NCBI RefSeq assembly: GCF_026241155.1
Contig: NZ_JAPFGP010000022.1
Span: 1 to 64,000 of the forward strand
Length of the DNA stretch: 64,000 nucleotides
Reading direction: 5' to 3'
From: Paucibacter sp. PLA-PC-4
GTDB lineage: Bacteria > Pseudomonadota > Gammaproteobacteria > Burkholderiales > Burkholderiaceae_C
A program made the translations under genes and the position numbers. Shown here in pieces: positions 35,121-43,759 of the stretch; the first letter of the stretch is position 1, and every line of letters begins with the position of its first letter. Below the pieces are notes generated by a model. It searched no databases. It was not told where the DNA came from and saw only the letters and a program-made list of their open reading frames with translations.

Positions 35121-36113
35121 CTACTTCAGAACGTCGTTGAGCCAGCCATTTAATGAGTATTTTTCCATCAAGGCCCGAGACGCGGGACGGTACGGCGTTT
35201 GACTGAACTCTGTCGGAATCGCCGGCGCCTGATCTCTTTCGATGTAGAGAATGTTCTGGGAGTCGAAGAAGTCGTACTCCAGAATGTTCCGATTCGTGGT
35301 GATCAACTTCTTGCCAGCGGCAAGCGCCTCAAACGTCCGCATCGTCAGGCCGGTTTGGGCTGGGTGTTCAATGTCCAGCACGGACCGTGATGCCCTGAAA
35401 ACGCGTTGCACTTCCGCCCTGGCCAAGGGGCTGTATTGGAAGTCGGTCGATGTTGACCCGGCAAACGACGGATTCCCCAACTTCTGGATGTGGAACATCC
35501 AGGTGGATTGCAGGAACAAATACCAATAGGTGCGGCTGCCTTCAGGGAGGGCTGCGGCGAGTTGATGAACGATGCTGTAGCGATCGGAGTGAGCGGTGCC
35601 TATGAAGCTGACGTCATATTCGTAGGCTTGCGGTGGGGGCACAGCGCTGACGAACTCTGGACAGTAAAACAAGGGGCGAAACGTCATCCCGTACTGTTTG
35701 GCGTCTAGCGGATCGAAGCTCAGACAATGATCGAAATGTGTCAGGTTGCCAACTAGTTGGCGCTTGTTTTTGAACGAATCCCACATGTACAAAACCAGAG
35801 TCGCGTTCGGCGAGCTGGCTCGCAACGCTGTGAGGAAACGGTCGGAGAGTGCCTCTCCCTGAATGACCAGAATTAGGTCGTATTGTTGGCGCCCGAAACT
35901 CGATAGCGCTTTGTCATATTGACGATCGGCATAGCCGAGTACCCAACGCCTCTGATACCGAGTGACGGCTTTCAAGAAGGGCGATGTGAAGGGGCGATCT
36001 GGGATGTAGTCGACCTGTGCGCCGCTGCTTTGCAGCGCCTTGCTGATCTCGTGCTCGTAGCCAAAGAAGCTGGGGGCGCACAGGAGTACGCGCTTGTTGG
36101 TGAGGGACTTCAT
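35121..36113 (-). CDS. CgeB-like GT-B glycosyltransferase
   Basis: 330 residues. An N-terminal domain (KRVLLCAPSFFGYEHEISKA) and a middle segment LVLYMWDSFKNKRQLVGNLT are followed by the C-terminal donor domain: YDVSFIGTAHSDRYSIVHQL and SVLDIEHPAQTGLTMRTFEA with LAAGKKLITTN. This is the pattern of CgeB/spore-protein-type glycosyltransferases. Last gene of the long minus-strand operon. Its ATG shares one base with the upstream stop (TAATG). Confidence 0.72.
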   Translation of the reverse strand: MKSLTNKRVLLCAPSFFGYEHEISKALQSSGAQVDYIPDRPFTSPFLKAVTRYQRRWVLGYADRQYDKALSSFGRQQYDLILVIQGEALSDRFLTALRASSPNATLVLYMWDSFKNKRQLVGNLTHFDHCLSFDPLDAKQYGMTFRPLFYCPEFVSAVPPPQAYEYDVSFIGTAHSDRYSIVHQLAAALPEGSRTYWYLFLQSTWMFHIQKLGNPSFAGSTSTDFQYSPLARAEVQRVFRASRSVLDIEHPAQTGLTMRTFEALAAGKKLITTNRNILEYDFFDSQNILYIERDQAPAIPTEFSQTPYRPASRALMEKYSLNGWLNDVLK

Positions 36114-36667
36114 TACAGCGGATCTGTGATGGTTCTAACCACTCGGGCCGGAATTCCGACGGCAGTCGATCCGGCGTCGATTGATTGGAGAAGCACGGCA
36201 TTGGCGCCGATGTTTGAGTCCGCGCCTATCACCACGCCGCCAAGGACTTTGGCACCTGCCCCAACGCAGACGCGATCGCCGATTCTTGGGCGCAAGTCAG
36301 CGTTGAATCCCATGTCCGCTGCTGCAGCGCCCAAGGTCACCCCCTGGAAGATCGTGACGCCAGCACCAATCTCCATCGCACCAATGACCGTGCCTACCGT
36401 GTGCGGGAGAAACAGGCCTGGACCAATGCTGCACTTGGGCGTGCATTCGATGCCAAACAAGATGACGTTCATCCAGGTGAGAAGTCCCCCGAGGGGTCGT
36501 AGCCAGGGACGCAGATGACAAAACCGCGCCAGGCGAATGATCAGCACCGGAAAGAACCTGGGATTCAGAACGGCGAGTCGCGCACGCCAGCCGGTGGCAA
36601 ATTGGCCCGGCGCTGGTGTGCGCAGCCGATCGAGATCCGCGGACAGCAGTTGGGACAAGGAGGGCAT
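36113..36667 (-). CDS. Serine-acetyltransferase-like hexapeptide acyltransferase
   Basis: 184 residues. An N-terminal helical part (SLSQLLSADLDRL; WRARLAVLNPRFFPVLIIRL) precedes a left-handed beta-helix with GPGLFLPHTVGTVIGAMEIG and AGAKVLGGVVIGADSNIGAN. CysE-like acyltransferases in glycan clusters usually O-acetylate sugars. It is too short for CysE itself and there are no cysteine genes nearby. ATG 36667 is chosen because the longer frame would run back into the upstream gene. Confidence 0.8.
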   Translation of the reverse strand: MPSLSQLLSADLDRLRTPAPGQFATGWRARLAVLNPRFFPVLIIRLARFCHLRPWLRPLGGLLTWMNVILFGIECTPKCSIGPGLFLPHTVGTVIGAMEIGAGVTIFQGVTLGAAAADMGFNADLRPRIGDRVCVGAGAKVLGGVVIGADSNIGANAVLLQSIDAGSTAVGIPARVVRTITDPL

Positions 36668-36686
36668 GGTTTTCGTAGGGTGCGGG

Positions 36687-37712
36687 CTAGGCTGGAGCAC
36701 TTTTGGATGCAAGTGAGACTTGCTGATAGATGTCAGCATGCGCGGCAGCGCAGCGGTCCCAAGAGAACTGAGCCGCGCGTGCAATTCCGCGCTCGACATG
36801 CATCTCCCGGACTCCAGGCATCAGTAGGGACTTCAGTGCCCGAGCGATGTCTGGGGGGGACTGAGGGCGAACAAGCAGCGCTGCATCTTCGACGATCTCG
36901 GGCATGCAGGAGATGTCGGCACAGACCACGGGGCAGCCACATTGCATGGCCTCGATCAGCGGCAGGCCAAAGCCCTCGTGAACCGAGGGGTAGAGAAGAC
37001 AATGCGCCGAAGCATACAAAGCAGAGAGAAGGGGTGAATCGACATTGCCAACGGATTTGACGGCGCCGCTCAGGCCAAGGCTCTCGATCGTGGCCTGTTC
37101 CTGTATGGTCAAACGCTGGCCTGTGCACAGTAGCGTATAGCCCTGTTTCCAGAGATCTGAGGCGTGGAAGCCGGCGAGCGCATCGTCGAATCGCTTGTAG
37201 CCACTTCGGCCACCGACATAGAGAACGAATCTGCCATGGGCGGCGGCTGTTTTTCTGGCCTCCGGCGAACTCTTCAACTCGCTCATGCCGTGGTAAACGA
37301 CATGGATGGGGCAACGGGCTTGTAGCTGCGGATAGACATCCAGCAGTTCGCGCTTCGTGCTTTCGGAGATGCAGATCAGTGCGTCTGCGGTGAAGTAGGA
37401 AATGCGTCGTTCGAGAATATTGACTTGGGCACCGAAGGACGGCTTGACGTAGCCGAGTTCATAGTTGAGATCGTGCACGGTGGACACAATGCCGGTTTTC
37501 CGGCTTCCAAACGGTACGCGGAAATGGGACGAATGGAAGACCTGAGCTCGGCTGGCCGCCGGGATGCCTCGCCAACGCCTGGATGGTGTCAGGTGACGGG
37601 CGTTAAAGCGTGGATCCCGGGCTACACGGCTCGTCATTTCTCGCCAATAGGTGCTTGCGCCTCCAAAGCTCTGGATGCTGAATATCAGGTCGTCGAAATC
37701 GACAGAGATCAT
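36687..37712 (-). CDS. Glycosyltransferase family 4 (GT-B)
   Basis: 341 residues. MISVDFDDLIFSIQSFGGAS is typical of mannosyl/rhamnosyl transferases of this family (glycine-rich acceptor loop). The C-terminal domain has RFVLYVGGRSGYKRFDDALA and the E-x7-E signature in YPSVHEGFGLPLIEAMQCGC with PVVCADISCMPEIVEDAALL. It adds a sugar to the repeat unit. ATG 37712 is favoured over the longer frame because similarity begins there. Confidence 0.88.
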   Translation of the reverse strand: MISVDFDDLIFSIQSFGGASTYWREMTSRVARDPRFNARHLTPSRRWRGIPAASRAQVFHSSHFRVPFGSRKTGIVSTVHDLNYELGYVKPSFGAQVNILERRISYFTADALICISESTKRELLDVYPQLQARCPIHVVYHGMSELKSSPEARKTAAAHGRFVLYVGGRSGYKRFDDALAGFHASDLWKQGYTLLCTGQRLTIQEQATIESLGLSGAVKSVGNVDSPLLSALYASAHCLLYPSVHEGFGLPLIEAMQCGCPVVCADISCMPEIVEDAALLVRPQSPPDIARALKSLLMPGVREMHVERGIARAAQFSWDRCAAAHADIYQQVSLASKSAPA

Positions 37713-37773
37713 CTGGAGGTACAGAGTGGGTGATGAGCTTTCGCCCACACAAAATCAGTGGGTGCAGCCGGAG

Positions 37774-39054
37774 TCAACTGACAGTCGCCGGGCTGGGGCC
37801 TTCGGCACGGCGCTTGGTCGCAGGTGGCTTGGCCTGGCGGTGGTAGCGATGCCAGATCACGAGAGATGCAGCCAGCAGCAAAGTGGTGGGCGTGAAGTAG
37901 CCAGATCCGCGCAACAGGAGTTCAAAGGCGAAGGCAACAATGCTGCTTGCCGCCAAAGCGAGAACGGCAGGTGGCCGGGCGCGACCAAATGCCACGCGAC
38001 GCAAAAGCACCGCAGCTTGCCACGCATACTTGGCATAGATGCCCAACAGCGCGATACCGAAGACGCCAAACTCGCTGACCAGCTTGGACAGGGTGAAGCC
38101 TCCGTCCAGCAGATTGAGATAGTCCTGCATGAGGACATAGATCAGTTCTGCGGCGGAAGCGTCGGTGCCAAACACGCCCAACTGCTGAAAGCCGCGACCG
38201 AAGCCCTGGGTCGCTTCCATAGACTCGATCAGCAATTGCCACCCCTGAAAGAAGACCAGGTTGGACAAGTTTTGCGAGTCGCCGCTGAAATCAAGCCGGT
38301 CCAGGTAATAGGTTAAGTCGGTGCCCAGCACTGCGGGAACAACGATAGCCGACATCAGGACCAAGTGTCTGACTCGCAAGCACAGCACGGCTGTCACGAC
38401 GCAGATTGCCACCAGCGTGATGTTCTGCAACAGCGCGGTGATCAACAAGGTGGCAGCCAAGTAGCCAATGCGAGTGCTGGGCTTGGAGATGACGCAAGTG
38501 AAGATCAATATTGGCGCCGCAAACAAAGCCAGATGCGAAGGCTCTGTGAACGGGAAGACCGACTTGCCCCAGGTCACGGTGTCGGGCTGAAACCATTTCA
38601 GTATTCCCAGCGCGGCGACAATGCCTAATGCGAGAAGGCACTTGCGCGCGCCGGTGCGGATCTGTTCGTCCTGGGTGCCGGCGAGCAGCATTGCAACCGA
38701 AACAGCACCCGCCAGACCGACTGCCAGCATGGCCATGGATCCGAAGGCGCGTACAAAGTCTACAGGGCCCAGGGCACTTGCAATCAGCAGGTGCGCAGAC
38801 AGTGCGGCGCACAGAATCAGCAGATAGCTGGCAAAGGACCGCTCAGGGAAGCGCCCCAGCCGGTGGTTCGGCAGCATCGCGAGCGCGATGGCACCGGCCA
38901 GCAGCGTACCTATCGAGAGAGAGGTGGTGATGCCAAAGTACATCAGCAAAGAGGGCAGTGCCCCAATGCAGATCAGTAAAGGCGTGAGGGAATAGCCTGA
39001 TCGTCGAATCGGCGCGCTGGAAGGGGGCAGCCCAACGGGCAGGCTTGAGCTCAT
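37774..39054 (-). CDS. O-antigen/capsule polymerase (Wzy-like)
   Basis: 426 residues with about 11-12 hydrophobic helices spread over the whole length and a large periplasmic loop between about residues 245 and 330 (TYYLDRLDFSGDSQNLSNLV; ATQGFGRGFQQLGVFGTDAS). This topology, and an Arg-Gly motif in the loop, fit Wzy polymerases; O-antigen ligase (WaaL) shares the fold, but the cluster context favours Wzy. Basic C-terminal tail. It overlaps the upstream GT2 gene by 4 nt. It is the only polymerase I can recognise in the window. Confidence 0.75.
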   Translation of the reverse strand: MSSSLPVGLPPSSAPIRRSGYSLTPLLICIGALPSLLMYFGITTSLSIGTLLAGAIALAMLPNHRLGRFPERSFASYLLILCAALSAHLLIASALGPVDFVRAFGSMAMLAVGLAGAVSVAMLLAGTQDEQIRTGARKCLLALGIVAALGILKWFQPDTVTWGKSVFPFTEPSHLALFAAPILIFTCVISKPSTRIGYLAATLLITALLQNITLVAICVVTAVLCLRVRHLVLMSAIVVPAVLGTDLTYYLDRLDFSGDSQNLSNLVFFQGWQLLIESMEATQGFGRGFQQLGVFGTDASAAELIYVLMQDYLNLLDGGFTLSKLVSEFGVFGIALLGIYAKYAWQAAVLLRRVAFGRARPPAVLALAASSIVAFAFELLLRGSGYFTPTTLLLAASLVIWHRYHRQAKPPATKRRAEGPSPATVS

Positions 39055-39962
39055 GTCTTGGGCACACTCATCCGAAACCCATCCGCCACGCCGGACCAGC
39101 CTTTGCGTGCCAGGGCGTGCGGCAGAAAGCAGAGCCTGGGCAGGCGGGTGACCAAAAAGTAGCTGATGGCCACCAGTTTCTGTAGGCCCCGCAGGTGCTT
39201 TCGGATCAGGTACAGCCTGTTGCGATTGGTGTAGTAGATGCTGAACGGCGAGCGATCACCGCCGGTCGATGAGCTGACCTTGTGCAGAACGACGGCATCT
39301 GGCAGGTAGCGAATGCGTCCCCCAAGGTTTTTCATGCGCCAGACAAAGTCGGTGTCGTCGTAATAGACGAAGTACTGCTCGTCCATGCGCCCCACGTCGG
39401 CGAAGACCCGGGCATCGAGCAGCATGAAGCAAGTGGGCGCATAGCCGACATGCGCGAGGTGATCAAACTGACCCCGATCTGTCTGTTTCATCCCGTAGTG
39501 AGGCGTCCGCATGGTCCAGGCATTGAACGCGCCGCCGCCGTACCAGAGTTTGTGTGGCTCGTCGTGGTACATGATCTTGGGCGTCACCACGCGATCTTGG
39601 CCATCGGCCAGCGCGGCTATCAGGCGCTGCAAGGTGTGTGGGCCGAATGCGGTGTCATTGTTGGCCAGCAGCACATGACTACAGCCATCGGCCAGAGCCA
39701 TCTCGATACCCTGGTTGTTGCCCTTCGCAACGCCCACATTGGCATTGTTGAAATGGATCTGCGCATCCACGCCATGGCGGTCGGAAAGTTCACGCGACAG
39801 AGTGCAGCCGCTGTCGTTCGCGCTGTTGTCGATGACATACAGACGGAATCGCGTGCCCTGCTGAAGCGCGAGGCTGGCGAAGAAGTCCGGCAGAACGTCG
39901 TCGCTGTTGTACAGGACCGTGACAATGCCGATCAGTGGCTCTTTGGGGAAGGGGGGGCTCAT
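39051..39962 (-). CDS. Glycosyltransferase family 2 (rhamnosyltransferase-like)
   Basis: 303 residues. The GT-A fold opens with IGIVTVLYNSDDVLPDFFAS and LYVIDNSANDSG; NNANVGVAKGNNQGIEMALA is the donor loop, and YFVYYDDTDFVWRMKNLGGR is the acidic catalytic region common in WbbL/RfbF-like rhamnosyltransferases. It works on a lipid-linked acceptor in the cytoplasm. The adjacent epimerase (42559-43695), similar to dTDP-rhamnose 4-epimerases, would fit a deoxyhexose donor. Overlaps wzy by 4 nt. Confidence 0.88.
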   Translation of the reverse strand: MSPPFPKEPLIGIVTVLYNSDDVLPDFFASLALQQGTRFRLYVIDNSANDSGCTLSRELSDRHGVDAQIHFNNANVGVAKGNNQGIEMALADGCSHVLLANNDTAFGPHTLQRLIAALADGQDRVVTPKIMYHDEPHKLWYGGGAFNAWTMRTPHYGMKQTDRGQFDHLAHVGYAPTCFMLLDARVFADVGRMDEQYFVYYDDTDFVWRMKNLGGRIRYLPDAVVLHKVSSSTGGDRSPFSIYYTNRNRLYLIRKHLRGLQKLVAISYFLVTRLPRLCFLPHALARKGWSGVADGFRMSVPKT

Positions 39963-39981
39963 GGAATGGATTTTCTCCTGA

Positions 39982-40578
39982 TCAGCCCTTGAATCCCGGC
40001 GCTGTCAGCCATTGGCGACTGACCGTGTCAAATTTCTTGACCACGCGAGCCGGTGATCCGGTGGCGATGCAGTAATCGGGAATGTCTGTGGTGACGACTG
40101 AGCCTGCGCCGATGACGCAGCCACGGCCGATGGTCACATCGGGCAGGATGACACTGTGGGTGCCGACAAAGGTGCCTGCGCCGATTCGCACATGAGTGGG
40201 GCGATTGGGCAGGCGAGAGCCGATCTTGGGCCCGCCGTCAGGTGGATCGTGTGGATGATAGGTGTCGACGATGACGCAGTACGGCGTGATAGATACGTCA
40301 TCCTCGATCACGACACTGCACTGGCACACGATGTGCACGCCCTGTTCGATATTGACGCGATTGCCTATCTCCAGCTTGGGCTGCCAATCCGCTCCAGGCG
40401 CCCTGACGATCTCCAGACGGGCTTGGTCCCGGATGCAGACCTGGTTGCCGATGAAAATGCGCTTGGGTTCGGTGACAAGCAGTGGGGTAAACAGCAGCGA
40501 GCGATCGCCGAACTGAGCAAAGCGCCGGCGCCACCAAAGCAATGACAGCAGGCGGCGGTAGTAATGCTTGAGCTTCAT
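39982..40578 (-). CDS. Hexapeptide acyltransferase (maltose-O-acetyltransferase-like)
   Basis: 198 residues. It begins MKLKHYYRRLLSLLWWRRRF, then the LbH helix with IFIGNQVCIRDQARLEIVRA, VNIEQGVHIVCQCSVVIEDD and IGAGTFVGTHSVILPDVTIG, ending in the family motif ATGSPARVVKKF. It likely O- or N-acetylates a repeat-unit sugar. ATG 40578 overlaps the stop of the next acyltransferase gene upstream by 4 nt. Confidence 0.82.
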   Translation of the reverse strand: MKLKHYYRRLLSLLWWRRRFAQFGDRSLLFTPLLVTEPKRIFIGNQVCIRDQARLEIVRAPGADWQPKLEIGNRVNIEQGVHIVCQCSVVIEDDVSITPYCVIVDTYHPHDPPDGGPKIGSRLPNRPTHVRIGAGTFVGTHSVILPDVTIGRGCVIGAGSVVTTDIPDYCIATGSPARVVKKFDTVSRQWLTAPGFKG

Positions 40579-41219
40579 GACAAGGGCGCTTCGAGGTTGC
40601 CGGAGATGCGCTCCCAGCGCCCGCTGTCGGTTGAAAAGCGCGCTATGGCCCGCGCTGGATTGCCTGCGACCATCGTGTGTGCGGGTACGGAGCGAGTTAC
40701 AACGCTGCGCGCGCCGACCACGCAATGGTCACCGAGCCTGACGCCAGACAGTACGACTGCACCAAAGCCAACGAAGCAGTGATCGCCCATCACGACCGGT
40801 CCTTTGCTATAGACGGCTTGGTCCATGATCAGACCAGCGCGTGGATCCATGCCGTGGCCAACGTCAGAGACATAGACCTGGTCACTCAGGACACAGCCCC
40901 GACCCAGCTCGATGCGGTCGATGCAATGAAACTGGCAGTCGGGGCCGACATAACAGTCGTCGCCGATTAGCAGTCTTGGCGAGAAGCGCTGGTTCAGATA
41001 GGCGGTGAGGGGTTGAAGCAGGCAATTGCGGCCGATCACAACCCGGTCGCCGATCTCGATGCAGTGCGCGTTGACTCGTCGCAGCGGAGGCATGATGCGC
41101 GAGGCCGCCCCGAGTCGCTTCAGGTCTCTAGGCCGGCGCATTTGCCAGCGCAGCTGGCGCAGCCAGCGCAGCGGGCCTGCGCTGAGGTGCGCAGCAAACC
41201 GATTGCTTGATGTGGTCAT
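40575..41219 (-). CDS. Hexapeptide acyltransferase
   Basis: 214 residues. The LbH domain has HCIEIGDRVVIGRNCLLQPL, LLIGDDCYVGPDCQFHCIDR and VVMGDHCFVGFGAVVLSGVR, then MVAGNPARAIARFSTDSGRW. It is a second, non-identical acyltransferase in tandem with the previous one, so the repeat unit may be acetylated at two positions. ATG 41219 overlaps the flippase stop by 4 nt; the longer upstream frame lies inside the flippase gene. Confidence 0.82.
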   Translation of the reverse strand: MTTSSNRFAAHLSAGPLRWLRQLRWQMRRPRDLKRLGAASRIMPPLRRVNAHCIEIGDRVVIGRNCLLQPLTAYLNQRFSPRLLIGDDCYVGPDCQFHCIDRIELGRGCVLSDQVYVSDVGHGMDPRAGLIMDQAVYSKGPVVMGDHCFVGFGAVVLSGVRLGDHCVVGARSVVTRSVPAHTMVAGNPARAIARFSTDSGRWERISGNLEAPLS

Positions 41220-42559
41220 TGGCTTGCCAGAGTCCAGATGCCTAGCGATAGGGCCTGCGAGCCGACAAATGCGAGCCCGAGGCGGATGCGGGATGTGGCT
41301 GCGCAGATGCCGAGATTCAGCGTGGTCCACACAGTGTAGAGGGCCGTGAGGATGCCGGCTGCGGCCAGAGCGGCCAAAAAGGCAGAGGGCCCCCAAGCCC
41401 AGCCAAACGGGAGGGCGGCCATGCAGGTTAGCCCCAGCTCCAACAGGATGGGACGGCTCATCTGTTGGGCACGCCCGGCTGAGGACAGCAGCACCGAATA
41501 GATCAATGTCATGGACCGTGCAATGGTTTGTATTGCCAGCCAAAACAGTGGGAGGCGCACCTCTTCGGCTGAGGCGATATCGGCCGACCACACGGTGAGC
41601 AGACTGGGCAGGAGATGCCATATCGCCAGCATCAGCACGACCAATAGCAGGCCAGTGGCCAATGGTGCCCAGGCCATCAGCCTCTCCAACGCCGCCGTAT
41701 GGCCTGCTAAGCGCTGGCGTGTCAGCGGTGCGAGCATGGCCGAGGCAGCCGTCCCCACGGTGCCGATCACGATGAGGTTGAGCGTGTAGGCCAAGTAGAA
41801 GGGGGTGAATTGCGCCGGTGCGAGCAAGGACATGATGGCGGGCAAGCCATATTGGATGACTGCTGAGCCGACAGACCAGATGGCGAAGGCCTTAAGCAGT
41901 GGTCGCATCACGGCCAACTCGTCGTGGACCTCGTCTTCGGGAGCCTTGCAGATAACGGGCTCCGTGTTGCGACACAAAGCCACCCCGAGAGTGGTGCCAA
42001 GCAGAAGGCCGAGTGCTGCGAGTACAAGTTGACCGGGCTGCAACCAGCACAGCAAGCCGAAGCCTGCCAGTCCAGCGAGACGCGTACATGCAATGCTGCG
42101 CGCAACCTGCCAGTTGGACTCGTGCGCATAGTGCCAACCGAAGCGAGGTTGAAGAAGAATCTGCCATAGCTGGGCCATGACCAGCAGTGCCATGAGCAAG
42201 CCAAAGCTCGAGGCCGCCATGTCTTGCAGCGGTTGTGAGTAGCGCTGCAAGATGACCGAGCACAGCAGTATCCCAAACACGGAGACTGCGCTCAGCCCGC
42301 GTGCCAACTGATGACCGCTGCGCATGATGGCTGCAGCCTGGTCAGGCAGGGACTCAACGATTCGGCGGGTGACGATGGTCGATAAATTGGCCGCGAACAA
42401 CGGCACCAACGCGGCCATCGACAACGCCACGGCCCAGACGGCAAAGCCCTCCTTGCCGAAGCTACGTGTGGCGATTGCCGTCAGACCGATTTGGAGCAGG
42501 GTGCCGCTGACGCCCGCGGACAGGTTGGCGAGCGCGTTCGATCCAACCCGGCGCCACAT
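41216..42559 (-). CDS. Polysaccharide flippase (Wzx-like)
   Basis: 447 residues with 12 or more hydrophobic helices. The N-terminus (ALANLSAGVSGTLLQIGLTA, then IATRSFGKEGFAVWAVALSM) is typical of MOP-superfamily flippases. This is the third flippase gene in the window; it is in the same operon as the Wzy- and Wzz-like genes, so it most likely serves that glycan. Overlaps the epimerase stop by one base. Confidence 0.85.
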   Translation of the reverse strand: MWRRVGSNALANLSAGVSGTLLQIGLTAIATRSFGKEGFAVWAVALSMAALVPLFAANLSTIVTRRIVESLPDQAAAIMRSGHQLARGLSAVSVFGILLCSVILQRYSQPLQDMAASSFGLLMALLVMAQLWQILLQPRFGWHYAHESNWQVARSIACTRLAGLAGFGLLCWLQPGQLVLAALGLLLGTTLGVALCRNTEPVICKAPEDEVHDELAVMRPLLKAFAIWSVGSAVIQYGLPAIMSLLAPAQFTPFYLAYTLNLIVIGTVGTAASAMLAPLTRQRLAGHTAALERLMAWAPLATGLLLVVLMLAIWHLLPSLLTVWSADIASAEEVRLPLFWLAIQTIARSMTLIYSVLLSSAGRAQQMSRPILLELGLTCMAALPFGWAWGPSAFLAALAAAGILTALYTVWTTLNLGICAATSRIRLGLAFVGSQALSLGIWTLASQ

Positions 42560-43695
42560 CAGCTAGAGGACTTGCCCAGGCCGGCCTGGGTCAGCTCTTT
42601 CAAGGCTTGAGCCGAGCGATCAACCAGCACAGGCTGAGTCATGACCCAGTCGCAGAAGGCTTGCAGGCCCTGTTCCAAGCCAATCTCGGGCGCAAAACCA
42701 AGCACTGCACGGGCTTGTGTCAAATCGGCGTAGCAATGGCGGATATCGCCCGCGCGATAGTCGCCGGTGACCTGCAACTCCGATGTGCTTCCGAGTTGCT
42801 GCCGTAGCAAGTCAGCCACGTGCAGGACAGGTGTCGGGACACCGCTACCCACATTGGTCACCGTGAAGGGGGGCAAATCAGCTTCAAGGCCGAGTCGTAT
42901 TGCCCGTGCGACATCACTGACGTGCACAAAGTCCCGACTTTCCAACCCATCTTCGAAAATGTTGATGGGCAGCCCCTGCCGCATCCGGTTCGAGAAGATC
43001 GAGAGAATGCCGGTGTAAGGGTTTCGCAGCGACTGGCGCTCACCGTAGACATTCTGAAAGCGCAAGGCGACGACCTTCAATCCATAGGTGCTCGCCATCA
43101 CGCTGCCCAGGGTCTCGTTTGCGAGCTTCGTGGCGGCGTAGACAGAAGCCGGCAGGGCAAGGGCGCTCTCTGGGGTGGGAACGAGCTCCAGAGGCTCACC
43201 ATTGGGCCCAACCGGTTCAAATTGTCCAGCTTCTAGGCGCGAGAGTGCTCGTGAGGGCGGGACAAGGAGTTGGTCGTGCAGTCGGTATGCGCCTTCGCCG
43301 TAGACCGAGCGACTTGAGGCCAGGATCACGCGGCGGACATGGCGGTGCCGCGTGACGATCGCTTCAAACAAGCTGGCGGTGGCCTGCTGGTTGACGTCGT
43401 AGTAGTGCGAAATCTGATACATCGACTGGCCAGTGCCAGTCTCCGCAGCCAGATGTACAACCGCGTCCACGCCAGCCAAGGCCTGATCCATGGCGTCGCG
43501 ATCACGGACATCGGCGCGAATGAACTCCACCCCACTGTCAGGCCGCTGCAACCAACCGACGTCTGGGGTTGGCAACGCACCGTGAATTTGCGGACTCAGA
43601 TTGTCGACGACCGTCACGCCATGCCCGGCTGCCAGCAGTGACTCCACTAGCCACGAACCGATGAAGCCGGCGCCGCCGGTAACGAGAATTTTCAT
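42559..43695 (-). CDS. NAD-dependent sugar epimerase (dTDP-L-rhamnose 4-epimerase-like)
   Basis: 378 residues, extended SDR. It starts MKILVTGGAGFIGSWLVESL (Gly-x-x-Gly-x-x-Gly), with ILASSRSVYGEGAYRLHDQL, and the catalytic Tyr-x-x-x-Lys in PASVYAATKLANETL. It carries a roughly 40-residue insert after the SRSVYGEG motif, as in dTDP-L-rhamnose or dTDP-6-deoxy-L-talose 4-epimerases, longer than GalE. No rmlABCD genes are in the window, so the precursor would come from elsewhere. ATG 43695 is used because the longer frame overlaps the upstream Wzz-like gene and lacks similarity. Confidence 0.8.
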   Translation of the reverse strand: MKILVTGGAGFIGSWLVESLLAAGHGVTVVDNLSPQIHGALPTPDVGWLQRPDSGVEFIRADVRDRDAMDQALAGVDAVVHLAAETGTGQSMYQISHYYDVNQQATASLFEAIVTRHRHVRRVILASSRSVYGEGAYRLHDQLLVPPSRALSRLEAGQFEPVGPNGEPLELVPTPESALALPASVYAATKLANETLGSVMASTYGLKVVALRFQNVYGERQSLRNPYTGILSIFSNRMRQGLPINIFEDGLESRDFVHVSDVARAIRLGLEADLPPFTVTNVGSGVPTPVLHVADLLRQQLGSTSELQVTGDYRAGDIRHCYADLTQARAVLGFAPEIGLEQGLQAFCDWVMTQPVLVDRSAQALKELTQAGLGKSSS

Positions 43696-43759
43696 AAGGA
43701 GCTTGAATAATTTACTTGTTGCAAGAGTCTGGTCGGCTACCACCAGACTGTTCCCTGGG

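Noticed and set aside
36113-36667. Serine acetyltransferase CysE
   Set aside because: Too short for CysE, no cysteine-pathway genes nearby, and placed in a glycan operon; a sugar acyltransferase is more likely.
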